Assembly (NCBI RefSeq): GCF_002019705.1
Contig: NZ_KV917377.1
Span: 1,548,565-1,612,564 of the forward strand
Reading direction: 5' to 3'
Length of the DNA stretch: 64,000 nt
DNA from: Shouchella patagoniensis
GTDB taxonomy: Bacteria > Bacillota > Bacilli > Bacillales > Bacillaceae_D
The translations under genes were made by a program, and so were the position numbers. Under the pieces are notes generated by a model. It did not search any database, had not been told where the DNA came from, and saw only the letters and a list, made by a program, of their open reading frames with translations. Below, in pieces: positions 49,990-59,451 of the stretch; positions within the stretch are counted from its first letter, which is position 1, and each line of letters opens with the position of its first letter.

Positions 49990-50577
49990 CTTAATTCTGC
50001 AACACAGTTAATGATTTTTTTAATCCCTTCTAAAAGCATCTCCTCTGAAACCGCTGGCTGATTGTCAACATTCATTTCCTTGCTATAAGGAACATGAATA
50101 AATCCAGCTGGAATGGAAAGGCCATTTTTATCAAGATAACGCAACACACTATACATCAAACAATTACATACATACGTGCCGGCTGTATTTGATATTGAAA
50201 ACGAGCATCCAATAAAGGTTGCTACTGCAACAATTTCTCGAAGTGGTAATGTTGAAAAATAAGCGGCAGGGCCGGAAGGATCGATTGGTTCGTCTTCTTT
50301 TAAATTTCCGTCATTGTCTTTCTCCCCATCCATCAAATTAATCGCTACACGCTCCGTCGTTATGCCTTTTCTTCCTGCCGCAAGACCCAATAGGGCGTCT
50401 CTTTTTCAATTTCTTGAATTAATGGGTTTACTGCCCTCTCAAAAGCAACTGGTAGTACAATGGATCGAATAAATGCTTCATTCATGATTTGCCCATCCAA
50501 TTGCTTTGCGATCATTCTGTTGGGTTTGTCGAATGATCGAGAAAGGCCTCAACTCCTATTACAATGATTTTTTTCAT
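49986..50577 (-). pseudogene. pcp: Pyroglutamyl-peptidase I remnant, two frameshifts
   Basis: Three reading frames together give one Pcp. Frame one starts at ATG 50577 (MKKIIVIGVEAFLDHSTNP) and hits TGA at 50514-50512. Frame two carries MIAKQLDGQ and LPVAFERAV to TPYWV near 50385. Frame three (49986-50390) has LAAGRKGITTERVAINL and the catalytic Glu, Cys (AGTYVCN) and His (GFIHVPY). The usual substrate loop GF(D/E)PF reads GVEAF, so decay has touched conserved residues too. Either a true pseudogene or two sequencing errors. It overlaps the yigZ end by 4 bp. Confidence 0.85.
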
Positions 50578-50659
50578 GCAACGCACTACCTTTTCCGTTA
50601 AAATAGACAAGCACCTCTATTTTATCATAATGCAAAAGCTAGAAGTGAAGGAGAAACAC

Positions 50660-51262
50660 GTGGATACTTGGGAAATATTTACGATCATCGGTACAATTGC
50701 ATTCGCTCTTTCTGGTGCCCTTGTCGCATTCGAAGAAAAATATGACTTATTTGGCGTCTATACATTAGGTTTTATTACTGCATTTGGAGGCGGTATGATT
50801 CGAAACCTAGTTATTGGCATTCCAGTTGCAGCCTTTTGGACGCAAACAACCCTCTTCTTAATTACATTCGTTTTAATTAGTCTTCTTTTTATTGTTCCAT
50901 CTTCTTGGTTTAGATTATGGAACAAATGGGGAATCTTTTTTGATGCAGTCGGTTTGTCTGCATTTGCCATCCAAGGGGCATTATTTGCTCAAACAGCAAA
51001 TGAATCAATTTTTGCGATGATGATTGCTGCCGTATTAACGGGAGTTGGAGGAGGCATGTTGCGAGACGTACTTGCTGGACGCAAGCCAATGGTGCTTCAT
51101 AGCGATATTTATGCAGGTTGGGCTTTACTCGGAGGTCTTTTAATAGGGATTGGTTTTTCTCATCCAATTGCACAATACATTTTATTTGTACTAATTATCG
51201 TGCTTAGAATGATGACTGTTCGCTACGGTTGGCGTTTACCGAAGATAGAGAAGCAATTCTAA
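50660..51262 (+). CDS. TRIC-type / UPF0126 membrane channel
   Basis: 200 residues, seven hydrophobic helices in two repeats, each with a glycine-rich kink (FGGGMIRNLVIG and GVGGGMLRDVLAG), the hallmark of trimeric intracellular cation channels. Prokaryotic members are potassium-permeable trimers; the physiological role is unclear. The GTG at 50660, 6-7 nt after AAGGAG, is the start; the longer reading runs into the pcp promoter. Confidence 0.88.
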   Translation: MDTWEIFTIIGTIAFALSGALVAFEEKYDLFGVYTLGFITAFGGGMIRNLVIGIPVAAFWTQTTLFLITFVLISLLFIVPSSWFRLWNKWGIFFDAVGLSAFAIQGALFAQTANESIFAMMIAAVLTGVGGGMLRDVLAGRKPMVLHSDIYAGWALLGGLLIGIGFSHPIAQYILFVLIIVLRMMTVRYGWRLPKIEKQF

Positions 51263-51265
51263 TGA

Positions 51266-51310
51266 GAAAAAGAAAGTAGACACATTACTCTACTTTCTTT
51301 TTCTATTTCT
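51266..51310 (+). terminator. Terminator after the TRIC gene
   Basis: Perfect 15-bp arms from GAAAAAGAAAGTAGA and its complement, 8-nt loop, followed by T-rich sequence containing three tandem CTATTT units. Confidence 0.85.
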
Positions 51311-51400
51311 ATTTCTATTTGTACGGGTATAAATATGCAGCTCATCTTCTTAAGGAACATATTTCCCAACTAGCAAATTAATTTCTTAGAATTACTTATT

Positions 51401-51436
51401 TTAAAAACCCAGTGAAGTACTTCTTCATCTGGGTTC
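51401..51436 (-). terminator. Terminator of the opp operon
   Basis: Minus-strand hairpin AACCCAG / CTGGGTT with an inner GAAG/CTTC helix and TTTTTAAAAT tail, just after oppC. Confidence 0.82.
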
Positions 51437-51441
51437 AAATT

Positions 51442-52362
51442 CTAATTTGTTTTTGGGTCAAATGCATCTTTTATTCCTTCGCCTACGAAATTAATAGATA
51501 AAATCGTCAATGATATCAAAACTGCAGCGGGCATCCATATCCATGGACGGTTTTGCAAAACGTCCGTTTGCCTTGCTTCAATCAGCATGTTACCCCAACT
51601 TGGAATTTCCATTGGCACACCAACACCAAGGAAACTTAAGCCAGATTCAGCAACAATTAATACAGCTAACAAAAGCGTTGCTTGAACAATTGCCACTGTC
51701 ATAACGTTTGGAAACAGATGGCGAAAAATAATAGAACTTGACCTGGTCCCAATGGATTCGGCAGCAAGAATGTACTCCGTCTCTTTTTCCGATAATACTT
51801 TGCTTCGCACAATTCTTGCCATCCCGGTCCAACTCATAATACTAAATACAATGATTAAGCCCCAAATGCCTATACCTCCACCAACAAGACCAATAAGAAC
51901 AACATTTAACACAATAATAAAGACCATAAAAGGCATAATTTGCACAAATTCTGTAAAACGCATTAATACATTATCGACAAATTTACCGTAATATCCAGCA
52001 ACGAGTCCAATTGTTGTACCAATTATACTCGCAACCACAGTAGCAGTGAGTCCGATTTGCAAGGACACTTGACCTCCATGAATTAAGCGTGTAAACACGT
52101 CTCGGCCATTTCGATCTGTTCCTAACCAATGTTCATTTGATGGTTCTAAATTGATATTTGCTAAATCAACTCTAGTAATATCATGATTTGTCAAAAATAG
52201 TGGACCAATAAAAGATAATACTATAATAAAAATCATGTAACACAAACCAATTACTGCTAACTTACGTTTAAAGAACTTTTTCCGAGCAATCGTCCATGTT
52301 GAATCAAACTTTGATTTTTTTATTTCTATAGCAGGTTTTGTATGACCCGTAGCTGGTTGCAT
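51442..52362 (-). CDS. oppC: Oligopeptide ABC transporter permease, OppC type
   Basis: 306 residues. N-terminal cytoplasmic tail, one helix, an extracellular loop with LGTDRNGRDVFTRLIHGGQVSL, then five more helices. The EAA loop (AAESIGTRSSSIIFRHLFPN) contacts the ATPases. Partners: oppB upstream, oppD and oppF. Strong AAGGAGG. Last gene of the operon. Confidence 0.92.
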   Translation of the reverse strand: MQPATGHTKPAIEIKKSKFDSTWTIARKKFFKRKLAVIGLCYMIFIIVLSFIGPLFLTNHDITRVDLANINLEPSNEHWLGTDRNGRDVFTRLIHGGQVSLQIGLTATVVASIIGTTIGLVAGYYGKFVDNVLMRFTEFVQIMPFMVFIIVLNVVLIGLVGGGIGIWGLIIVFSIMSWTGMARIVRSKVLSEKETEYILAAESIGTRSSSIIFRHLFPNVMTVAIVQATLLLAVLIVAESGLSFLGVGVPMEIPSWGNMLIEARQTDVLQNRPWIWMPAAVLISLTILSINFVGEGIKDAFDPKTN

Positions 52363-52374
52363 TCTTTTACCTCC

Positions 52375-53337
52375 TTAATAACGAATCCTTGGATCTACTA
52401 CGCCATAAAGCACATCAGCAATTAAATTACCAACTAATGTTAATAACGCAAATATCATCGTTAATGACATTAGAACTGCGTAGTCCCTTGTATTGATCGA
52501 TTCTATAAAGAGCATACCAATGCCAGGGTAAGTAAAAATAGTTTCCGTAATAATAGCTCCTGAAATTAGGGTCGCGATATCAAACCCAAGAAACGTTATT
52601 AATGGAATAACAGAATTCCGTAAAATGTGTTTATTGTATATTTTTGATTCTTTTGTGCCCCGCGCTCGCGCACTACGCACAAAATCTTTTTGTGCATTTT
52701 GAATAATATCATTACGCAAAAACTGCGTGTACGACGCTGTCGATAACAAGCCTAACGAAAAGGCTGGCAAAATAACTCGATGTATACGATCAATCCAGTA
52801 ATCAAATGATCCTGCTTCTAGATTAGGAGAGGATGAACCACTTGATGGAAACCAGCCTAAATTAAACGATAACGTATAAATTGCTACAATGGCTACGATG
52901 TATTGCGGTATTGCTATGCCAACATAGTTAAACGTCGCGATGAAATTATCGCCTAATGTGTGCGGTTTTCGACCTGAATAAATTCCTAGAACAAATGCAA
53001 TTATGTACGTAATAAGTAGTGCATTAATTGCTAAGAAAATCGTGTTTGGCAGTCTCTCCACAATAACATCAGTCACGGGCTTTTTATAAGTTGTTGATCT
53101 TCCAAACTCACCTTGGGCTAGATTCGAAATCCAGCGGCCATACTGGACTATAATTGGATCATTAAGCCCTAATGCTTCCCGCTGTTCAGCAATATATTGC
53201 GGGTTTGTATTATTCGGATCAATTTCTCCCGAAAAGGGATCCCCTGGCATTAATTTAGCCAGGGTGAACACCGTAACGGAGATAAGGATCAGCAATGGAA
53301 TCATCGCGAGAACGCGACGCAAAGCAAAAGTAATCAT
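52375..53337 (-). CDS. oppB: Oligopeptide ABC transporter permease, OppB type
   Basis: 320 residues, six helices. Starts MITFALRRVLAMIPLLILISVTVF. The EAA loop RARGTKESKIYNKHILRNSVIPL and the C-terminal VLYGVVDPRIRY are typical of the OppB/DppB family. Follows oppA by about 30 bp. Confidence 0.93.
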   Translation of the reverse strand: MITFALRRVLAMIPLLILISVTVFTLAKLMPGDPFSGEIDPNNTNPQYIAEQREALGLNDPIIVQYGRWISNLAQGEFGRSTTYKKPVTDVIVERLPNTIFLAINALLITYIIAFVLGIYSGRKPHTLGDNFIATFNYVGIAIPQYIVAIVAIYTLSFNLGWFPSSGSSSPNLEAGSFDYWIDRIHRVILPAFSLGLLSTASYTQFLRNDIIQNAQKDFVRSARARGTKESKIYNKHILRNSVIPLITFLGFDIATLISGAIITETIFTYPGIGMLFIESINTRDYAVLMSLTMIFALLTLVGNLIADVLYGVVDPRIRY

Positions 53338-53368
53338 GCCAAAATCTCCTTATCCAAAAATAATCATA

Positions 53369-55093
53369 TTATTGGGCGACATACCATTCATTTGGATTAT
53401 TAACGCCACCACGCACATCAATAGTTACACCTTCTACACGAGTATTTTTCGCATAAAGATCTACATTTTCCCACACAGGTAAACCTGGAAGCTCTTCATT
53501 AAATAACTGTTGCCACTCAATATAAACATCACGGCGGTAGTCTTCATCAAATGAAGCTTCACTTAGCGCATCTGCTAAGAGCTCATCGGATTCCTCATTT
53601 ACCCAACGGCCATAGTTCCATTCAGCATTGCTTCCCCAAAGATTTGATGGATCAGGATCAGTACCTGTAACCCACGCACCAAAGAACGTTTCCAACGCTT
53701 CGTCATCGTTGCGCTTCATTTCATTAAACGTGTTAAATTCGACTAAACCGCCTGTAGCAAGTTCTGTTCTTAAACCAATATCGTTCCAGGCTTGCATAAT
53801 TGCTTGTGTCCGTCCTTCAAAAGCAGCAGGACCTTCATAATGACCAAAACTAATCGTAAATTCTTCACCGTCTGGATCTTCTCGGAATCCATCACCATCA
53901 GTATCAACGTAACCAGCTTCGTCAAGAAGCTCTTCTGCTTTCTCAACATCATAATTATACTGTGTTAATTCTGACTCTGGTGCTGCAATCCAATGTGATG
54001 TTGGAACTGGAGTATTTACTGGTGTAGCATAACCACCTAGGTACGCATTAATAAGAGATTCGCGGTCAAGTGCATAAAACATTGCTTGACGTAAACGTAC
54101 ATCTTCAAATTTATCAAAATCAGCATTGTTTTCGCTCGCTTCTTCATCACGGTGACCAAAACGGAAACCAATATATGAATAACCTAATCCTGGATGATCA
54201 ATGACTTCAAGATGATCCTGTGACTCTAAATCTGGCACATCGTCTGGACGCACTTCCATGAAATCCACTTCGCCATTTTGTAGCGCGCCAATTGAAATTG
54301 ATGGGTCAACAACACGAACAACAACTTCGGCTATTTTAGCCGTTTCATCGTAATAATCATCAAAACGTTCTAATGTTAAGCTTTCACCCGCGACAATATT
54401 CGCAACTTTAAATGGTCCTAAACCAACTGGATGTTCACGTAATTCAGGGGCGTCTTCTAAATCAGCAATTGCAATATCTTCTAGCTCTGCTTTTGGCATA
54501 GGGTCTGGCCAGAGGTTCTCTAAGTTATTTACACGCGCATCAGAGAATGTTACTTCAACTGTGTATTCATCAATGACTTCAAAACCGGAAACTTCGTCTG
54601 CATCACCGGCTTTACGTTCTTCTGCACCTTCTATTCCTGAAACATAGCTATAACGCTCTCCTGTATAATCAGGATCAGCAAGCACTTCAATCGCAAATTT
54701 CCAGTCATTTGCTGTTAATTCTTCACCATTATGCCATTTTACGCCTTCTTGAATAGTGAATGTATAATGTTGGTTATCTTCTGTTTCCCATTCAGCTAAA
54801 CGAGGCTCAAATTGTAATTCCGGGTTTGCCTCGAAGAAAGATACGTGAATAAAATCATTAATTTGACTATCAGTAGCACTAGTTGTATAACCAGGCATAT
54901 ACATGCCTTGTGGAGCATTATCAACAGCATATGTAATGCTCGCATTTTCATCATAACCAGATTCGCTCGTCCCTTCACTCGCTCCATCTGTACCGTTGTC
55001 TGATCCTTCTCCGTTAGTATCATCCCCGCTATTACATCCTACTAAAAAAGCTGATAATGCAAACACTGAAGCCATTGCATAATATTTTTTCAA
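53369..55093 (-). CDS. oppA: Oligopeptide-binding lipoprotein OppA
   Basis: 574 residues, SBP family 5. Lipobox FLVGC with Cys at about residue 20, followed by a Gly/Asp/Ser/Glu-rich tether. Family features include FHNGEELTANDWKFAI-like KWHNGEELTANDWKF, and later RQAMFYALDRESLINAYLGG. The protein is very acidic, as is common in alkaliphile exoproteins. TTG start after AGGGGGG. Captures peptides for OppB/C/D/F; specificity unknown. Confidence 0.93.
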   Translation of the reverse strand: MKKYYAMASVFALSAFLVGCNSGDDTNGEGSDNGTDGASEGTSESGYDENASITYAVDNAPQGMYMPGYTTSATDSQINDFIHVSFFEANPELQFEPRLAEWETEDNQHYTFTIQEGVKWHNGEELTANDWKFAIEVLADPDYTGERYSYVSGIEGAEERKAGDADEVSGFEVIDEYTVEVTFSDARVNNLENLWPDPMPKAELEDIAIADLEDAPELREHPVGLGPFKVANIVAGESLTLERFDDYYDETAKIAEVVVRVVDPSISIGALQNGEVDFMEVRPDDVPDLESQDHLEVIDHPGLGYSYIGFRFGHRDEEASENNADFDKFEDVRLRQAMFYALDRESLINAYLGGYATPVNTPVPTSHWIAAPESELTQYNYDVEKAEELLDEAGYVDTDGDGFREDPDGEEFTISFGHYEGPAAFEGRTQAIMQAWNDIGLRTELATGGLVEFNTFNEMKRNDDEALETFFGAWVTGTDPDPSNLWGSNAEWNYGRWVNEESDELLADALSEASFDEDYRRDVYIEWQQLFNEELPGLPVWENVDLYAKNTRVEGVTIDVRGGVNNPNEWYVAQ

Positions 55094-55127
55094 TTTAAAT
55101 CCCCCCTATTTAGTTTTCATTCGTACG

Positions 55128-56138
55128 TTATTCATCATATAAAAGACATGCGACCCTATGATTTGGCCTCACCTCCTTTAAATGAGGAACAGTCGTTTTA
55201 CATTCTGGCATAGCCATTGGGCAACGTGTGTGAAATACACAGCCTGAAGGTGGATTTTGAGGGCTTGGTACATCTCCTTGAATAATCATTCGTTCTTTCT
55301 TTTTTAACGGGTCAGGTTCTGGTATAGCCGACATTAATGCTTTTGTATACGGGTGTAATGGCTCTTTATAAAGTTTATCCTTGTCAGAGACTTCTACAAG
55401 ATGACCTAAGTACATAACACCAATTCGGTCGCTCATATGCTTGACGACACTTAGATCATGAGCAATGAATAAAAACGTTAAGTTAAATTCTTTTTGTAAG
55501 CTTTTTAATAGATTTAAAACTTGGGATTGAATCGAAACATCTAATGCGCTGACTGGTTCATCCGCAATAATTAGTTTAGGATTTAACGCAAGCGCTCGAG
55601 CTATCCCGATCCTTTGTCGTTGGCCTCCTGAAAATTCGTGCGGGTATTTATAATAATCTTCTTCTCTAAGTCCAACTCGTACGATTAACTCTTTAACTTC
55701 ATTTTCTAACTGCTTATGGGATTTTCCGGTATAATTCCTGAGTGGTTCATCCACAATATGACCCACCATCATTTTTATATTTAACGAAGAATAAGGATCT
55801 TGAAATACCATTTGAAATCCTTTTCTCGCTTTTCGCAGTGCATTCCCTTTCAAATTAGTAATATCCTTACCTTCAAAAATAATCTGTCCTTCCGATACTT
55901 CATTAAGCCTTAAGATTGTTCGCCCTGCTGTCGATTTACCACATCCAGATTCACCAACAAGGCCAAACGTTTCTCCATAATTTAAATCAAAGCTGATATC
56001 ATCAACAGCCTTCACATCGCCAACCTTCCGTTTAAAGAAACCAGCTGTAACGGGATAATACTTTTTCAAATTTTTTATTTCCAATAAAATTTTTGAGTCA
56101 TCTGATGTTTTTTTGTTCATTTCTACTATTTCGTTCAT
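55128..56138 (-). CDS. oppF: Oligopeptide ABC transporter ATPase, OppF type
   Basis: 336 residues. Walker A GESGCGKST, signature FSGGQRQRIGIARAL, Walker B LIIADEPVSALD, switch FIAHDLSVV, and the C-terminal cysteine-rich extension (CVFHTRCPMAMPEC) that holds an iron-sulfur cluster in some OppD/F proteins. ATG overlaps the oppD stop (ATGA). Confidence 0.93.
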   Translation of the reverse strand: MNEIVEMNKKTSDDSKILLEIKNLKKYYPVTAGFFKRKVGDVKAVDDISFDLNYGETFGLVGESGCGKSTAGRTILRLNEVSEGQIIFEGKDITNLKGNALRKARKGFQMVFQDPYSSLNIKMMVGHIVDEPLRNYTGKSHKQLENEVKELIVRVGLREEDYYKYPHEFSGGQRQRIGIARALALNPKLIIADEPVSALDVSIQSQVLNLLKSLQKEFNLTFLFIAHDLSVVKHMSDRIGVMYLGHLVEVSDKDKLYKEPLHPYTKALMSAIPEPDPLKKKERMIIQGDVPSPQNPPSGCVFHTRCPMAMPECKTTVPHLKEVRPNHRVACLLYDE

Positions 56139-57166
56139 TGTTTTACGCCCTCCTTAGCCCCACTCACTTTTGTCGGGTAACACTCTTCATACAACAAGCA
56201 TTGGGCCGTATGATTTGCTCTCACTTCTTTTAATTGAGGGGTAATTGAATGACAATCTTCAAATGACTTTGGGCAGCGATCAACAAATCGACAGCCAACC
56301 TCTGGCATCTTATCAATTGGAGGCACTATACCTTTAATCGTATTTAATTGCTCAAGATCTTCATCCATTTTCGGAACACTATTAAGCAGAGACTCGGTAT
56401 ATGGATGTTTAGGGTGGTAGAATAAATCTACTACTTCTGCTTCCTCAACCACTTCACCTGCATACATAACTACAACACGATCAGCCATCTCCGCAACTAC
56501 GCCTAGGTCGTGAGTAATTAGCATTATTGCCATTCCCACTTTTTCCTGAATGTCTTTTAGTAAATCCAAGATCTGCGCTTGTACAGTTACATCGAGTGCT
56601 GTTGTAGGTTCATCCGCTATTAATAAGTTCGGATTAAGGGCAATCGCAATAGCTATCATTACTCTCTGACGCATTCCTCCAGAGAGTTGGTGTGGGTATT
56701 CATTAATGATTTTTTCCGGTCTAGGAATATTCACTAATCTTAATAAATCAATGGAACGTTTTTTAATATTTTGCTTTGAATCAGTTTCATGATTGGAAAT
56801 AGCTTCTGCCAAATGAGAACCGATTGTGAAAACTGGATTTAACGCTGTCATCGGCTCTTGAAAGATCATTGATAGTTCTTTTCCTCGAATTTTGTTCATT
56901 TCATTAACCGATTTCGTCGCAAGGTCTTTGCCTTGAAATATAACCTCGCCTGAAGCAATTTTTGCATTCATTTTTGGTAATAACTTCATTACTGATAATG
57001 ACATAACGCTTTTACCGCACCCTGACTCTCCAACAATGCACACGACTTCTTTTCGACGTATCTTGAAATTAACTCCATTAACAGCATTATGATATTTCCC
57101 TTTAATCACAAAGCCTGCTTGTAAGTCTTTAATTTCTAGCAACGGGCTATCCATCTGATTTTGCAT
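56135..57166 (-). CDS. oppD: Oligopeptide ABC transporter ATPase, OppD type
   Basis: About 343 residues. Walker A GESGCGKSV, signature LSGGMRQRVMIAIAI, Walker B LLIADEPTTALD, LITHDLGVVAEMADRV, and C-terminal CRFVDRCPKSFEDC. The long ORF reading extends into the regulator gene; the ATG at 57166, after AAGGAG, is preferred, with ATG 57154 (MDSPLLEIKDL) as an alternative. 46 bp after the Lrp-like gene. Confidence 0.92.
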   Translation of the reverse strand: MQNQMDSPLLEIKDLQAGFVIKGKYHNAVNGVNFKIRRKEVVCIVGESGCGKSVMSLSVMKLLPKMNAKIASGEVIFQGKDLATKSVNEMNKIRGKELSMIFQEPMTALNPVFTIGSHLAEAISNHETDSKQNIKKRSIDLLRLVNIPRPEKIINEYPHQLSGGMRQRVMIAIAIALNPNLLIADEPTTALDVTVQAQILDLLKDIQEKVGMAIMLITHDLGVVAEMADRVVVMYAGEVVEEAEVVDLFYHPKHPYTESLLNSVPKMDEDLEQLNTIKGIVPPIDKMPEVGCRFVDRCPKSFEDCHSITPQLKEVRANHTAQCLLYEECYPTKVSGAKEGVKQ

Positions 57167-57212
57167 TAACTTTATTTTCTCCTTAAAAAGAATTTTAATT
57201 TGTTCAATAAAT

Positions 57213-57689
57213 TCAAATAGTTGTTTTACCACTTTTATTAGATAATAAATAAGAAAAAGAATTCTTATACTCCATTAATTGAATGCTAACATCGATTGCA
57301 GCAATTCCATCTGAACGTGCCAAATCGTTGTTCACGAATTGTACAAGTGCTTCATTATCTTTAAAATATGCTTGAATCATTAAATCATGATAGCCCGAAA
57401 ACGATGAAACTTCATGAATCTCATTAAAAGAGGCTAACCATTTTCCTACTTGATCTTGTTTTCCCAACTTTGTATTCAAACTAATAATAGCTTTTACAGA
57501 TAGGCCTAGCTTTTCAGGATTAATACAAATCATGAAGTCAAAAACTTCATTTGTACGCATTTTTTTCGTACGTTGCCGAACGGTTCCTTCACTCACGTTG
57601 AGGTTTCGTGCAACTTCACTGTAGGAACATTTTCCATCTTTTTGAAAAATACCTAAGATTAAAAAATCCAATTCGTCTAATTTTTCCAT
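57213..57689 (-). CDS. Lrp/AsnC-family transcriptional regulator
   Basis: 158 residues. N-terminal winged helix (LDELDFLILGIFQKDGKCSYSEVARNLNVSEGTVRQR) and C-terminal RAM ligand domain (VSSFSGYHDLMIQAYF). First gene of the opp operon, so it probably senses an amino acid or peptide product and controls uptake and itself. A palindrome near its promoter would be the operator. The ligand cannot be told from sequence. Confidence 0.92.
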   Translation of the reverse strand: MEKLDELDFLILGIFQKDGKCSYSEVARNLNVSEGTVRQRTKKMRTNEVFDFMICINPEKLGLSVKAIISLNTKLGKQDQVGKWLASFNEIHEVSSFSGYHDLMIQAYFKDNEALVQFVNNDLARSDGIAAIDVSIQLMEYKNSFSYLLSNKSGKTTI

Positions 57690-57752
57690 TTGATCACTCT
57701 CTTATTTCCCAACCAGGTCACAATTTTATTACGAATTTAGTAAAAATAATAG

Positions 57753-57767
57753 AATTAACTGTTAATT
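57753..57767. promoter_or_regulatory. Candidate Lrp-type operator
   Basis: Perfect palindrome AATTAACTGTTAATT, flanked by a further pair TTACGAA (57729-57735) and TTCGTAA (57767-57773). It lies just downstream of the -10 of the regulator gene, where binding would repress the operon. Confidence 0.45.
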
Positions 57768-57784
57768 TCGTAAATGATACTGCT

Positions 57785-57813
57785 AGTATAAAAGAATCAT
57801 TTTCAGAAAGCAA
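57785..57813 (-). promoter_or_regulatory. Possible promoter of the lrp-opp operon
   Basis: Minus strand TTGCTT, 17 bp, TATACT (57790-57785). The -10 is good, the -35 half-matched. The 57690-58276 gap otherwise holds the operator-like repeats, the tagU promoter and AT-rich sequence in which I see nothing. Confidence 0.45.
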
Positions 57814-58195
57814 CAAAAAGTTTTGATAAATCTCTCAATTTATGTAATAAATAGTTTGAAATTTCAAATCTCTTTTATGTAATTACATTATCATGACATA
57901 ATGATTAAGTAAGTTAATGATTAGCTTATCAAACTTAATAACGCAACCCTTTTTCAGAAGTATTATACTTAGAACGGCCTTTTAAAGGGTACTATTGTTA
58001 TAAGCAACGTTTATTTTTCCAGCTTTAAATTAAATTGTACGATCTCACAGGAATACTTATTAGACTCATTATATTAATGTTTTCTATCCATCCCACATAG
58101 TATGTTTGTAGCTTTTCTAAGGGAATAACAATTTCTATGTGAGAACTTGTAACATAGTTTTTCAAATCGGAACCTCTATCTTTTCAATGAATGTA

Positions 58196-58204
58196 TGATA
58201 TAAT
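58196..58204 (+). promoter_or_regulatory. Extended -10 promoter of tagU
   Basis: TGATATAAT, a perfect -10 with TGn, about 72 bp upstream of the tagU ATG; no clear -35. Confidence 0.55.
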
Positions 58205-58276
58205 TCGTAGTTGAACTACTTGGTTATGTCGATTTATGCTTATTATTTTATTTATTGTGAAATGAGGGATAGACGT

Positions 58277-59296
58277 ATGAAGGAAGACTCAAGAAAACGT
58301 CGCCGCAAAAAAAGACGAACGAGATTGATCTTAAAAGTTACATTAATCACTGCACTCATTGCACTATTAGCCACTGGAACTGGTGCATGGTATATTTTAA
58401 ACCAATTAGATGAAACGGCATCTGGCTCTTTCCAAGGACTTGATCGTGGGAATAAATCGGAACTTCGAGTGGAACCTGTTGATGTCGGAAAAGATAATTT
58501 TTCGATGTTGTTACTTGGTAGCGACTTTCGTGAAGGCGATGGAGTTGAGCGTACAGATACAATGCTAGTAGCAACGTTTAATAAAGACAAACGTTCGATT
58601 ATGCTCACTAGTATCCCTCGTGATACGTATACAGAAATAATTGGTTATCGAGGGGGCGGTTATTACGATAAAATTAACCATGCCCACGCTTTTGGAGAAA
58701 TCGATATGACAATAGACACGGTCGAGAATCTACTAGACATTCCTATTGATCATTATGCGTTAGTCCGATTCGATGGTTTAGTTGAAATAATTGATGCTCT
58801 TGATGGAATAGAAGTCGATGTAACATATGAGTTTGATTTTAAAGAAAAAAGCCGTAATGTTGATTTTACTTTTACTGAAGGACCAACTAAAATGGATGGC
58901 GAAAAAGCCTTAGCCTACGCTAGAGAAAGAAAATCATCTGCTAGTGGTGGCGACAAGGGACGTGGCATCCGACAACAGCAAATAATTGAAGCTATTATTG
59001 ATCGTGCAGCATCTTTTTCTAGTATCACACGGTTTAACGATGTCTTTAATGCTGTTGGGAATAACATTCAAATGGATTTAACCTTTGGTAACATCGTTTC
59101 TCTTCACGGTTATGCTTCATCAATTAATTCAATTGAAAGGAACCAACTTCAAACCTCTGGCACTCGTCGTCCAGACATTAATGGAGCGAGCATTTGGTAT
59201 GAAGACATTGATGAACCTGAATTAATTGAGTTACAGAATACATTAAAAAACCATCTTGAAATAAATGAAAATCCATCAACTACTGTTCAACAGTAA
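58277..59296 (+). CDS. tagU: LytR-CpsA-Psr (LCP) ligase, TagU-like
   Basis: 339 residues. A short, very basic cytoplasmic tail (KRRRKKRRTR), one membrane helix, then an extracellular LCP domain with the pyrophosphate-binding arginines and acids in LLLGSDFREGDGVERTDTMLVAT, SIPRDTY and YARERKSS. LCP enzymes attach teichoic acid to peptidoglycan. The ATG at 58277 has GAGGG at 8 nt; the upstream reading lacks a site. Neighbours gtaB and a wall hydrolase support TagU. Confidence 0.88.
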   Translation: MKEDSRKRRRKKRRTRLILKVTLITALIALLATGTGAWYILNQLDETASGSFQGLDRGNKSELRVEPVDVGKDNFSMLLLGSDFREGDGVERTDTMLVATFNKDKRSIMLTSIPRDTYTEIIGYRGGGYYDKINHAHAFGEIDMTIDTVENLLDIPIDHYALVRFDGLVEIIDALDGIEVDVTYEFDFKEKSRNVDFTFTEGPTKMDGEKALAYARERKSSASGGDKGRGIRQQQIIEAIIDRAASFSSITRFNDVFNAVGNNIQMDLTFGNIVSLHGYASSINSIERNQLQTSGTRRPDINGASIWYEDIDEPELIELQNTLKNHLEINENPSTTVQQ

Positions 59297-59298
59297 GT

Positions 59299-59331
59299 AA
59301 AAACCCCCATTGGCGAAATTTGGGGGTTTTT
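59299..59331 (+). terminator. Terminator after tagU
   Basis: Arms AAAAACCCCCA / TGGGGGTTTTT with an 11-nt loop. Confidence 0.88.
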
Positions 59332-59451
59332 GCGTATAAAAGTTGTGTTTTCACAACAAAATATGAGAAAATGTCTTAACCCTATTAAATTATGAAACTA
59401 GTTGTTCGATACTATTAATTGAGGGATTTTTACTAATTGGAGGTGTTTCCC

